Origin: an uncultured euryarchaeote
Lineage (GTDB): Archaea; Thermoplasmatota; Poseidoniia; Poseidoniales; Thalassarchaeaceae
Assembly: GCA_937876055.1 (NCBI GenBank)
Contig: CALEIW010000008.1
Location: forward strand, 1-7,219
DNA: 7,219 nucleotides
Direction: 5' to 3'
Shown: one piece after another, positions 1 to 6,485 of the stretch
Numbering within the stretch: the stretch's first letter is position 1
Layout of the letters: every line of letters starts with the position of its first letter
Notes under the pieces: model-generated
What the model was told of the DNA's origin: nothing
What the model saw: only the letters and a program-made list of their open reading frames with translations
The model's database searches: none
Program-made: the position numbers and the translations under genes

Positions 1-30
1 TGGGGACAACTAGCGAAACCCCGCCCTCAC
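1..30 (+). ncRNA. Possible 3' end of an SRP (7S) RNA, partial
   Basis: The first ~28 bases contain GGGG (2-5), CAAC (7-10), TAGCGAAACCCCG (11-23) and a C-rich tail. From memory this resembles, in the same order, the 3' Alu-domain strand of 7SL/SRP RNA, which reads about TGGG-CAAC-A-TAGCGAGACCCCG. If the match is real, most of the RNA lies upstream of the window and ends near position 30-40. The S-domain signature (GGAAGGRAGC-like) is absent from the window, as expected if only the tail is present. The match is short and made without an alignment, so it is a pointer rather than a firm call. The alternative is chance similarity in a GC-rich stretch. Confidence 0.2.
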
Positions 31-284
31 ACAAGGACGTGGTCTGTGTTGCCCTGGCCTGCCTCAGCCCGAGCAGGCAACCCTTGGGTGGACAGATATG
101 GAACGATAGAGGCGGCGGCGCACCGAAAGACGCGGCATTCTTTGCGCAGCCCGGAGGTACAGGGCTCTTCCGATGCAGTGATGATGCCACGCACAACAAG
201 CCACATGGCGAATTCCCCATTCCCGCGGGAGCTTCGAATAGTCACCATACAACTCAGACTGTTGCGACTCAACAGATTGATGAG
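31..284. other. GC-rich, structured upstream region of unknown role
   Basis: This stretch is clearly richer in G and C than the genes that follow and is open in several frames on both strands, but the translations are Arg/Ser/Cys-rich and do not look like proteins. Inverted repeats are visible: GCCTG (57-61) with CAGGC (74-78) plus an inner CTC/GAG; GTTGCC (48-53) with GGCAAC (76-81) as an alternative pairing; AGCCC (148-152) with GGGCT (162-166); and the 10-base palindrome TCCCGCGGGA (221-230). It could be a structured RNA, a long 5' leader, or an N-terminal extension of the next gene, whose frame stays open back to the window edge. I recognise no RNA family here: RNase P core motifs and a tRNA fold were looked for and not found. 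Confidence 0.4.
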
Positions 285-1448
285 GTGACCACAGGGTCAA
301 AGAAGCGTCCAGCGATTATCGCATTTTGGATTGGTCTATTCTTGTTGCTTCCCGGTTTACCGCTTCTCATTACAGGATCAGTATCAGAGGGCGAAGATAG
401 ACTCGCAATGATAATTCCGGGCGCGATTTTGACGGGCATCGGCGGATTCTTGGCAGTGGGCTCTTGGCTTGGCCTCATATCTTCGTGGGCCAGATATAAT
501 GCTGAATCCGGCAAGCCAAATCCTCGGTGGACAAAATTCGTGGCCGTGTTCGCCGTATTACTCCTGGTACCCGGCGTAATCTTGCTTGTCATCGGGTCTA
601 TTTCAGCCGAATCATTCGTAGCCCAATCTGAATCCAATGCCACTCTGGAAATTTTCGATGTAGATGACATGGGCGATCAGGGATTCATCATTTTCATCGA
701 GGCGGTACTGGGGGACTTCGATAATAACGGCATCTATGACCACTGTGAAAACATCATCGTGAGCGCCACCCACTCAGGGAGCTGGATGTCTGACCCGTGG
801 ACGGGATATCAGAAAGTCAACCCTCCAGATGAAAGTCGACAAGTGTTCGAACTTGGCGAATGCGAATCCAGCGACCCCGTCGAACAAAAACATAAGGATG
901 GAAGAAACCTCATCAAAATTGGAGTTGCCTGCTATGGTTGTATGAAAGGCACTACAACGATTAGTGCAGAATATTCTGATGGCTCAAAAGCCACCGTCAT
1001 GTGGATCCAAGATGGAGAAGAAGTCATTGGAGCCATCGGTATGATAATTGGCGGCTCAATCATGACGGGCATTAGTTCCCTCGCGTTAATCAGCCTGTTA
1101 ATGATCTGGGGTATTAATAGGAACAGGAAACAAGATGGTAGTCAAAAATCGAGCATCGATATTTTAGAGGCTACCACCAACAAGGGCGTGTATTTCAGAA
1201 TCAACAACCCTCCTAGTAGCAATGATGCTTGGGTAGGTATCTATCCTCGTGGCAGCGAAGACTCCGATCATGGAGAGGAGGGAGTTCGTTGGCACTGGCT
1301 GAGAGACATAGATTTGAACAAAGCAAGATTCTATGAAAAATCCGAGGGCCACTGGAGCATACGTGTTTTCTCAGATAGTGGATACACTTTGGATAGCCAA
1401 GACGACTTTGAGATCCTTCCCAAAGATGACCAATGGTGGAAGGACTAG
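285..1448 (+). CDS. Four-helix membrane protein with acidic EF-hand-like ectodomain and SKICH-like C-terminal domain
   Basis: No named family is recognised. With the GTG at 285 the protein has 387 residues. Hydrophobic helices lie at about 10-33, 41-66, 84-106 and 247-273. Charges (KKR before helix 1, a basic loop 68-84, NRNRK after helix 4) fit an N-in, C-in topology, placing residues 108-246 outside. That ectodomain holds four cysteines (154, 193, 216, 219) and an EF-hand-like loop, D144 to E155 (D-x-D-x-N-G spacing). The cytoplasmic tail, about 291-380, has WVGIY (316-320), WHWL (336-339) and a W-S-I-R-V-F-x-D-x-G-Y strand (357-367). This pattern recalls the beta-sandwich of SKICH and related bacterial domains. 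The GTG start is inferred: the frame is open to position 3, but residues encoded before 285 look non-native and the GTG gives a short basic N-terminus directly before helix 1. There is no clear Shine-Dalgarno. It may act as an envelope sensor or scaffold, but the function is unknown. Confidence 0.8.
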   Translation: MTTGSKKRPAIIAFWIGLFLLLPGLPLLITGSVSEGEDRLAMIIPGAILTGIGGFLAVGSWLGLISSWARYNAESGKPNPRWTKFVAVFAVLLLVPGVILLVIGSISAESFVAQSESNATLEIFDVDDMGDQGFIIFIEAVLGDFDNNGIYDHCENIIVSATHSGSWMSDPWTGYQKVNPPDESRQVFELGECESSDPVEQKHKDGRNLIKIGVACYGCMKGTTTISAEYSDGSKATVMWIQDGEEVIGAIGMIIGGSIMTGISSLALISLLMIWGINRNRKQDGSQKSSIDILEATTNKGVYFRINNPPSSNDAWVGIYPRGSEDSDHGEEGVRWHWLRDIDLNKARFYEKSEGHWSIRVFSDSGYTLDSQDDFEILPKDDQWWKD

Positions 1449-1468
1449 TTCCAGTGTGCCCCCCAGCT

Positions 1469-1482
1469 AGGAACAATTTTTC
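1469..1482 (+). terminator. Weak terminator candidate after the first membrane-protein gene
   Basis: About 20 bases past the TAG stop there is a GGAA...TTCC inverted repeat enclosing and followed by an A/T-rich run with five T's (1477-1481). Archaeal termination often needs only a T-rich tract, so this is a plausible site, but the stem is only 4 bp and there is no second T-run. Confidence 0.25.
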
Positions 1483-1528
1483 CAAGACACACCTCTATAC
1501 GCGATAAGACAAACGGCGTTTACGATTT

Positions 1529-1537
1529 AGGAGGTGA
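1529..1537 (+). promoter_or_regulatory. Strong Shine-Dalgarno for the 52-residue protein
   Basis: AGGAGGTGA is almost fully complementary to the 3' end of 16S rRNA and lies 9 bases before the ATG at 1547. It is by far the best ribosome binding site in the window, and it fixes the start of a gene too short for usual length cut-offs. A TATA-like TCTATACG at about 1493-1500 lies upstream but is weak. Confidence 0.75.
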
Positions 1538-1546
1538 AAATACATC

Positions 1547-1705
1547 ATGGATTGGAGAAAATTAGGGCTTTTTGCTAGCTTAGCTTCTATATTCGGAAGC
1601 ATTGGCATATATTTCAACGGCGATGAGCAGTTAGGGATATTTGTCGGGCTATGGGCTTCCGCACTTCTACTACTAAGCGACCGGATGGCGCAAATCACCG
1701 AGTAG
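1547..1705 (+). CDS. Small two-helix membrane protein (52 aa)
   Basis: The reading frame from the ATG at 1547 to the TAG at 1703-1705 encodes 52 residues beginning MDWRKLGLFA. Two hydrophobic segments, about residues 6-23 and 29-44, are joined by a short polar turn (FNGDEQLG), giving a helical hairpin; the ends (DWRK, DRMAQITE) are polar. The AGGAGGTGA ribosome site 9 bases upstream strongly supports translation. From memory, short proteins with a GIYFNG...LGIFVGLW pattern occur as unnamed conserved proteins in other microbes, but I cannot assign a function. It sits alone between the larger membrane-protein gene (98 bases upstream) and the pseudouridine synthase (54 bases downstream), on the same strand, and could be co-transcribed with either. 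Confidence 0.75.
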   Translation: MDWRKLGLFASLASIFGSIGIYFNGDEQLGIFVGLWASALLLLSDRMAQITE

Positions 1706-1759
1706 CGCGGATATTTGTCTAAACAGTCAGTTTGAATTGATTTTGCCCCTGCGGAGCAT

Positions 1760-2656
1760 ATGCCCGACCCCAGTGTGGAAACCACAGAGGAAACAATACT
1801 CCTTGAGGTTCTGGCGGCGCTTCATCCCACAGCCAAGAGAAACTCTCTTCGCCGGATGGTAGATCATGGCCGAGTCCGAGTTGATGGAGAAAAGGCGACT
1901 CGGGCGAACATGAAAGTGAGAAAAGGCTCGTTGGTGGAAGTGCTTTCGAAAGCAGATGGCGACAAGCCACAGACCCAACCAAAACAAACAATTCCAGAAC
2001 CGGAGATTTTGTATTACGATACAGAAATAATTCTCGCCAACAAACCAGCCGGACTTCTTTCCGTTGCTACCGACAGAGGCGAACTAGATACGATGTTCGA
2101 CCGAGTCGCAAAATGGGCTTGGGAGAATGGAAAAACTCGCACCCATCTAGTTCACAGACTCGATAGAGAAACGTCAGGATGTATGATATTCGCGCGTTCT
2201 GCAGAAACCAAAGACATGCTACAAAAACAATTCAAAAACCGCTCAGTAGAGCGAATTTATCACGCAGTTGTGCACCGAGAACCCTCCGAGGAAAGTGGAA
2301 CAATCAAACTCCGCATTCTAGAAACCAAGGACAAAAGAGTAAGACTGGTGGAGAAAGGCAGACGAGGAGGCCGAGAAGCCATAACACATTGGCAGAAGGA
2401 AAAAGTGGGCCCCGAACATAGTCTAATCCGCATCAAAATAGACACCGGAAGGAGGGCCCAAATCCGACTTCACATGCAACATCTAGGTTGCCCAGTTGCA
2501 GGAGATACACGGCATGGTTTTGGTAAGGCCAGCGTAAACAGATTGTGCCTACACGCAACCTCTCTTTCATTCAATCATCCAGACGGCGAACGAATGACAA
2601 TTGGTTCGGAAATACCAAGCCAATTATTCTCTGAATTGAACAGGCGCTACAACTGA
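1760..2656 (+). CDS. RluA-family RNA pseudouridine synthase with N-terminal S4 domain
   Basis: This enzyme isomerises uridine to pseudouridine in structured RNA, usually 23S rRNA or tRNA, in the cytoplasm. The 298-residue protein has an S4-like RNA-binding segment at about 12-63 (LRRMVDHGRVRVDG region) and then the catalytic domain. Motifs seen are NKPAGLLS (94-101), the catalytic loop HRLDRETSG (132-140) with nucleophilic Asp135, the Y167 region (RIYHAVV), and GRRAQIRLHMQHLGCPVAGD (230-249), the family's GRTHQIRxHxxxxGxPxxGD motif, followed by LCLHATSLSF. Length and motif order are normal for RluA/C/D types, so it looks intact and active. Which uridine it modifies cannot be told. ATG 1760 is the natural start; a GGAG at 1753-1756 is too close (3 bases) to be a good ribosome site. 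If the host is archaeal, the family is unusual there and suggests transfer from bacteria. Confidence 0.92.
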   Translation: MPDPSVETTEETILLEVLAALHPTAKRNSLRRMVDHGRVRVDGEKATRANMKVRKGSLVEVLSKADGDKPQTQPKQTIPEPEILYYDTEIILANKPAGLLSVATDRGELDTMFDRVAKWAWENGKTRTHLVHRLDRETSGCMIFARSAETKDMLQKQFKNRSVERIYHAVVHREPSEESGTIKLRILETKDKRVRLVEKGRRGGREAITHWQKEKVGPEHSLIRIKIDTGRRAQIRLHMQHLGCPVAGDTRHGFGKASVNRLCLHATSLSFNHPDGERMTIGSEIPSQLFSELNRRYN

Positions 2657-2661
2657 TTTTT
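2657..2661 (+). terminator. T5 tract directly after the pseudouridine synthase stop
   Basis: Five T's follow the TGA stop immediately and are partly mirrored by AAAAA at 2669-2673. A short T-rich tract is enough for termination in many archaea. It lies just upstream of what looks like a new promoter, which fits a transcription-unit boundary, but it is short. Confidence 0.3.
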
Positions 2662-2680
2662 GAGTTCGAAAAACATCCGC

Positions 2681-2686
2681 TTATAA
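2681..2686 (+). promoter_or_regulatory. TATA-like promoter element of the MMPL transporter gene
   Basis: TTATAA at 2681-2686, preceded by an A-rich stretch that could serve as BRE, is centred about 32 bases before the ATG at 2716. With usual archaeal spacing the transcript would start near 2709-2711, giving a leader of only a few bases; no Shine-Dalgarno precedes the ATG, which agrees. A bacterial reading is also possible: TTGAGT (2660-2665), a 16-base spacer and TATAAC (2682-2687). Confidence 0.5.
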
Positions 2687-2691
2687 CTACA

Positions 2692-2709
2692 ATTTGCTCG
2701 CAAGCAAAT
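2692..2709. promoter_or_regulatory. Perfect 7-bp inverted repeat at the MMPL transcription start; candidate operator
   Basis: ATTTGCT (2692-2698) and AGCAAAT (2703-2709) are perfect inverted repeats around a 4-base centre. The element lies between the TATA-like box and the ATG, where a bound dimeric repressor would block initiation. An RNA hairpin is less likely to matter if the transcript starts near 2710, because the repeat would then be untranscribed. Confidence 0.45.
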
Positions 2710-2715
2710 CGTAAC

Positions 2716-4905
2716 ATGTCTAGGTTGTACAACTTTGGTCTCTATGTCCACGATAATCGTAAGACAGTGGTAGTGTTTGCAGTAGCATCGTTGCTATTTT
2801 CAGTAGGTCTTCTAAGCCAGGGCGAGGAATTCATCGATGGAAATGCCCCACCTCCAACAACCGACTCCGGACGTGCCCTCATCCTCATAGACGAACAACT
2901 TACAGTTTCAGCGGCAAATTCCGTAACCTACATCCTGTCTCATCAAGAGAAGACTTGGCAAGACGAAGAATTCCAAAACGAGGTCGAAGCATTTGTCGCC
3001 TCCATTAGAGAATTAGATATCGAGATAGTTAGCATATCAACAATCTATGACGATCCAACAAACCAACAGGTAATCGACACCCATAGCTCTGCTGATGGCA
3101 AAAAAACAGCAGTATATCTCTCAGTTGCTGGCTCAGAATCAGAAGTTTCTGATATGATTCCTACACTGAGGTCTATGGAAAGTGAAACCCTCGATGTGAC
3201 GGTTACAGGCAGCCTAATCATCGGCGACGATTTTGATACTTCGATGAAAAACGATACTGTCCGCGCCGAGGTAATTGGACTTCCAATTTCGCTAGTCATT
3301 CTTCTCTTCGTTTTCGGCACTTTTACCGCCGCAGTGCTACCATTAGTAGTGGCTTTACTGATGTTTACCCTAGCCACAGCAATCAGTTACTGGATATCCG
3401 ATTGGTGGTTCTTCGGTCTAACAGAGTACTCAGTGAGCATGATTTCTCTTATTGGAATAGCAGTATCGATAGACTACAGCCTATTCATGATCAGCAGATT
3501 TAGAGAAGAGATTGCCAAAGGAGAATCCACTGAGAAAGCAATCGCTACGATGATGGATACAGCAGGTCGAGCAGTTATGTTCTCGGGGGCCACAGTAGCA
3601 GTGGGGCTCTGCAGCCTATTCTACTTCGAAGCCACCCACATGCCTTCGATGGGAATGGGAGCCTTCCTTGCAGTAGCCACAGCGATGCTTTACTCATTCA
3701 CCGTCCTACCCGCTATGCTTTCCTATCTTGGCCCAAAGGTCAACTCCTTACCGGTACCAATTCCTGGTGCAAACCGTAAGACGGAATTTTGGAAAAACCT
3801 CTCAATAAAGGTCATGGATAAACCACTCAGATGGCTTGTTCCAGCTCTTGTTGTATTGTTGTTGGCGGCCTCTCCGTTCCTCAGAGTAGAACTCAGTGCG
3901 GGCGGAATCGAGGCCTTGCCCCCAGACACCGAATCTAGAATTGGATTCGAAATGTTAACCGAAGAATTCCCGGCCTACACTGCGTCAAGTATTCCAATAG
4001 TCATAGTCTTCGAAGAGGGCGACGAGCCCCTTTCAGTTACTTTCTCTGAAAGAGTCACGCCTCTTTGTCAAGATATCAATCAAATTGAGGGAGTAATCGG
4101 AGTTACACACCCAATTTGCAATACTGCTTTGTTCGAACAAGAGTTTGCAGATTGGCCCAAGGAAGCCCAAGACGAATGGCTCGCATCGGTTTCTGAAAAT
4201 ATCATGCGCCTCTCCGTCCCTATCCAACATCAAAGCGGTTCTGACGAATCGGAGCGAATTGTTAGGGATATGATGGAAATCGCAGACGAAGAGGAAATGG
4301 AGGTTTTAATCGGCGGTTGGAGCGCCTTTGAAGTCGAGCTGAAAGAACATCTAGTGGAAAGAATTCCAGCAGTTCTTTCCTTTGTACTTCTACTAACAGT
4401 CATACTCGTTTTCATCCAAGTGAATTCAATCCTCGTTCCAATCAAAGCTATTCTGATGAACGTCCTTTCTGTCTCAGCATCCTTCGGAATAATCGTAGTA
4501 GTATTCCAAGACGGATTACTAACTGATGTACTGAATTATTCTGCCCAACCAATAGACCTAGTAGTGCCTCCTTTGGTGTTTGGAATAGCCTTCGGCCTGT
4601 CGATGGATTACGAGGTTCTCATGCTCTCTAGAATCCATGAGGCTTGGGAAGAGACTGGCGACAATACACAAGCGGTTGCTGAGGGGTTGCAAGCCTCTGG
4701 TAGCCTAATTACAGGAGCAGCAGCAATCATGGTCGCTGTCTTTTTTGGGTTTGTCTTAGCCGATGTGCTAATCATCAAATCAATCGGTCTTGCATTGATG
4801 GTTGCAGTAATTGTCGACGCAACAATCGTCAGAGCGATTGTTGTACCTTCAACTATGAGATTGCTAGGTAAAGCGAATTGGTGGACGCCTAATTGGATGA
4901 AGTAA
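2716..4905 (+). CDS. MMPL/RND-superfamily transporter, 12 helices
   Basis: This is a proton-driven membrane transporter of the MMPL branch of the RND superfamily, whose members move lipids or other hydrophobic compounds. The 729 residues form the family's duplicated layout: helix 1 (17-34), a first ectodomain (about 36-184), helices 2-6 (about 188-338), helix 7 (372-390), a second ectodomain (about 391-550) and helices 8-12 (about 551-710). Each half carries the conserved Asp-Tyr pair of the proton relay, D253-Y254 in SIDYSLFMISRFREE and D631-Y632 in SMDYEVLMLSRIHEA. C451 and C468 in the second ectodomain could form a disulfide. The protein lacks the long C-terminal tail of mycobacterial MmpL proteins. 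It starts a new transcription unit with its own promoter and palindrome, and converges on the MFS gene with one base between stops. The substrate is unknown; no lipid-biosynthesis gene is adjacent to hint at it. Confidence 0.94.
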   Translation: MSRLYNFGLYVHDNRKTVVVFAVASLLFSVGLLSQGEEFIDGNAPPPTTDSGRALILIDEQLTVSAANSVTYILSHQEKTWQDEEFQNEVEAFVASIRELDIEIVSISTIYDDPTNQQVIDTHSSADGKKTAVYLSVAGSESEVSDMIPTLRSMESETLDVTVTGSLIIGDDFDTSMKNDTVRAEVIGLPISLVILLFVFGTFTAAVLPLVVALLMFTLATAISYWISDWWFFGLTEYSVSMISLIGIAVSIDYSLFMISRFREEIAKGESTEKAIATMMDTAGRAVMFSGATVAVGLCSLFYFEATHMPSMGMGAFLAVATAMLYSFTVLPAMLSYLGPKVNSLPVPIPGANRKTEFWKNLSIKVMDKPLRWLVPALVVLLLAASPFLRVELSAGGIEALPPDTESRIGFEMLTEEFPAYTASSIPIVIVFEEGDEPLSVTFSERVTPLCQDINQIEGVIGVTHPICNTALFEQEFADWPKEAQDEWLASVSENIMRLSVPIQHQSGSDESERIVRDMMEIADEEEMEVLIGGWSAFEVELKEHLVERIPAVLSFVLLLTVILVFIQVNSILVPIKAILMNVLSVSASFGIIVVVFQDGLLTDVLNYSAQPIDLVVPPLVFGIAFGLSMDYEVLMLSRIHEAWEETGDNTQAVAEGLQASGSLITGAAAIMVAVFFGFVLADVLIIKSIGLALMVAVIVDATIVRAIVVPSTMRLLGKANWWTPNWMK

Positions 4906-4906
4906 A

Positions 4907-6427
4907 TCACTCGTCCTCATAGATCGCTCGTGAGGGCATATATCTCCAAACTAGTATGGCATTTGTTAGGGCAATAATCGCCCCTACCCAAGCGGAAGCA
5001 ATCATACCATCTACAAATGCAAGTTGTGCCGATTGGATTAATTCAGCCCCCAACATATTGCCTTGTGACACCATATCCCCTCCAATCCTTATAGCAGCCG
5101 GAAAGGATTCTCTGAGAATCGAATCGGGCACTCCCAAACCCTCAGGAATCTGTAGACTACGTTGGTAATACTCGTTTAACACCGAACCGCCAATGGCAAT
5201 TCCAAGGGCACCTCCAATTTCCCGACTTGCATCATTTGTAGCACTCCCTACCCCTGCCTTATCTGCGGGGATTGAATCCATGACAAGCGTAGTAGATGGT
5301 GCCATAGTTAGTCCCATACCAAATCCAAGAAGGAAGAAAGTTACAGCGATTTGAATATACTCGGTATCAATCGTAACAGTGGTGAATAGAATCATTCCTA
5401 GAGCAACTAGAGTTAGCCCAGTACTAACAACTCTAGAGCTTCCAAATTTAGCAACCAAACGATCCGAATTAGCCGCGGCTGGCATCAACCCCAATGGTAG
5501 AGGTAAGAATCTGAGCGCGGCATCCAATGCACCATGCCCTCTTACTAATTGGAAGTGAAGCATTTGGGTGAACATGAATGAAAACATTACGAAGAATGCT
5601 AACATGATTGCAACTAACCCCATCGAAAAGCCAGGGGAAGAGAAGAACTCAATCGGCAACATAGGGTGTTCAACACGCCTTTCCCATCGAATGAATACGA
5701 GCGTGAATAACAATCCGAGTGCAGCAACTCCAATGGTTTCGGGCGAGGTCCAACCGTGACTGGGAGCCTCGATTATGGCGTAGAGAATTGAAACCAAGGC
5801 GCCTGTGGATAGAAACGCCCCCACGGGATCTAGAGGGCGCTCTTGATTATCCTTGGATTTAGGAACTAGAACCATACCAAGAAGTAGTGCCAGAGCAATA
5901 ATTGGGACATTGATCCAGAAGACCATTTGCCAGTCGTAATTCTCAACAGCCCATCCCCCAACAAGCAATCCAATCGGAGCACCGATTCCGGCCATAGCGG
6001 CCCAAATTCCGACAGCTTTCCCCCTCTCTTCAGGAGGGAATACAACTACCACAACAGAGAGGGTTGCCGGCATTACAAGAGCAGCACCAATTCCCATTAC
6101 TGCGCGAGCCGCAATGACCTCTCCAGAAGTGGTAGCATAAGTCGCAGTAAGGGCGGAGGCTGTTGCAACCAATAAGAGTCCGATTTGTAACGCCCCTTTC
6201 CGACCAAATCTATCTCCCAATGCACCCATAACAAGGAGCAGACCACCAAAAACCAAAGCGTAAGCATCCAGAATCCACTGTAGCTCTGTATTGTCTGCTT
6301 TCAGGTCCTTTGAGAGTTCAGGAAGTGCGACATTCAATGTCACGTTATTCAGCATGACAATAATGAGGCTCATACTCATTACACCAAGAATCGCCCAACG
6401 ACGACGGTGAACGGTTTCCGCATCCAT
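4907..6427 (-). CDS. MFS drug/metabolite exporter, DHA2-like (14 helices)
   Basis: This is a predicted proton-antiport exporter of the QacA/EmrB-like 14-helix family. With the ATG at 6427 it has 506 residues beginning MDAETVHRRR. Visible motifs are LNVALPEL (31-38, motif D1), WILDAYALVFGG (51-62), GALGDRFGRKG (69-79, motif A), ARAVMGIGAALVMP (107-120, motif B), GIGAPIGLLVGG (147-158, the antiporter motif C region) followed by INVP (172-175), and a late conserved stretch, ADKAGVGSATNDASREIGGALG (about 388-409). The Asp usual before the T-x-x-NVALP motif in helix 1 is Asn27 here. The frame continues upstream for 87 codons, but that part lacks membrane character, runs into the divergent peptidase gene and is rejected. 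There is no Shine-Dalgarno; a weak TTCAAA about 27 bases upstream may be a TATA element. The substrate cannot be predicted. Confidence 0.92.
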   Translation of the reverse strand: MDAETVHRRRWAILGVMSMSLIIVMLNNVTLNVALPELSKDLKADNTELQWILDAYALVFGGLLLVMGALGDRFGRKGALQIGLLLVATASALTATYATTSGEVIAARAVMGIGAALVMPATLSVVVVVFPPEERGKAVGIWAAMAGIGAPIGLLVGGWAVENYDWQMVFWINVPIIALALLLGMVLVPKSKDNQERPLDPVGAFLSTGALVSILYAIIEAPSHGWTSPETIGVAALGLLFTLVFIRWERRVEHPMLPIEFFSSPGFSMGLVAIMLAFFVMFSFMFTQMLHFQLVRGHGALDAALRFLPLPLGLMPAAANSDRLVAKFGSSRVVSTGLTLVALGMILFTTVTIDTEYIQIAVTFFLLGFGMGLTMAPSTTLVMDSIPADKAGVGSATNDASREIGGALGIAIGGSVLNEYYQRSLQIPEGLGVPDSILRESFPAAIRIGGDMVSQGNMLGAELIQSAQLAFVDGMIASAWVGAIIALTNAILVWRYMPSRAIYEDE

Positions 6428-6485
6428 GGAATTACGCCTAGCAGTGTGGCTTTGAATCCGTAGGGTTGAGATGTCTGCTTCCGTC

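Noticed and set aside
1..250. RNase P RNA or tRNA gene
   Set aside because: The conserved RNase P core segments (GGAAAGUC-like and ACAGAA...GGCUUA-like) are missing on both strands, and the GCTTCGAATAG at 230-240 resembles a T-loop but has no pairing T-stem or acceptor.
39..284. N-terminal extension of the first membrane protein from a GTG at 39
   Set aside because: The extra 82 residues are rich in Gly, Pro, Cys and Arg with no domain or signal character, have no ribosome site, and coincide with a GC-rich segment open in several frames. Kept only as an alternative start.
27..300. Overlapping short frames on both strands in the GC-rich start of the window
   Set aside because: Mutually overlapping, Arg/Ser/Cys-rich translations with no ribosome site; they reflect GC-rich sequence with few stops.
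1753..1756. GGAG as ribosome site of the pseudouridine synthase
   Set aside because: Only 3 bases before the ATG, too close for normal use.
3045..3377. Minus-strand frame of about 110 codons inside the MMPL gene
   Set aside because: Complementary shadow of a strongly conserved coding sequence; Ser/Thr-rich with no motif. The other minus-strand frames in 3723-4910 are rejected for the same reason.
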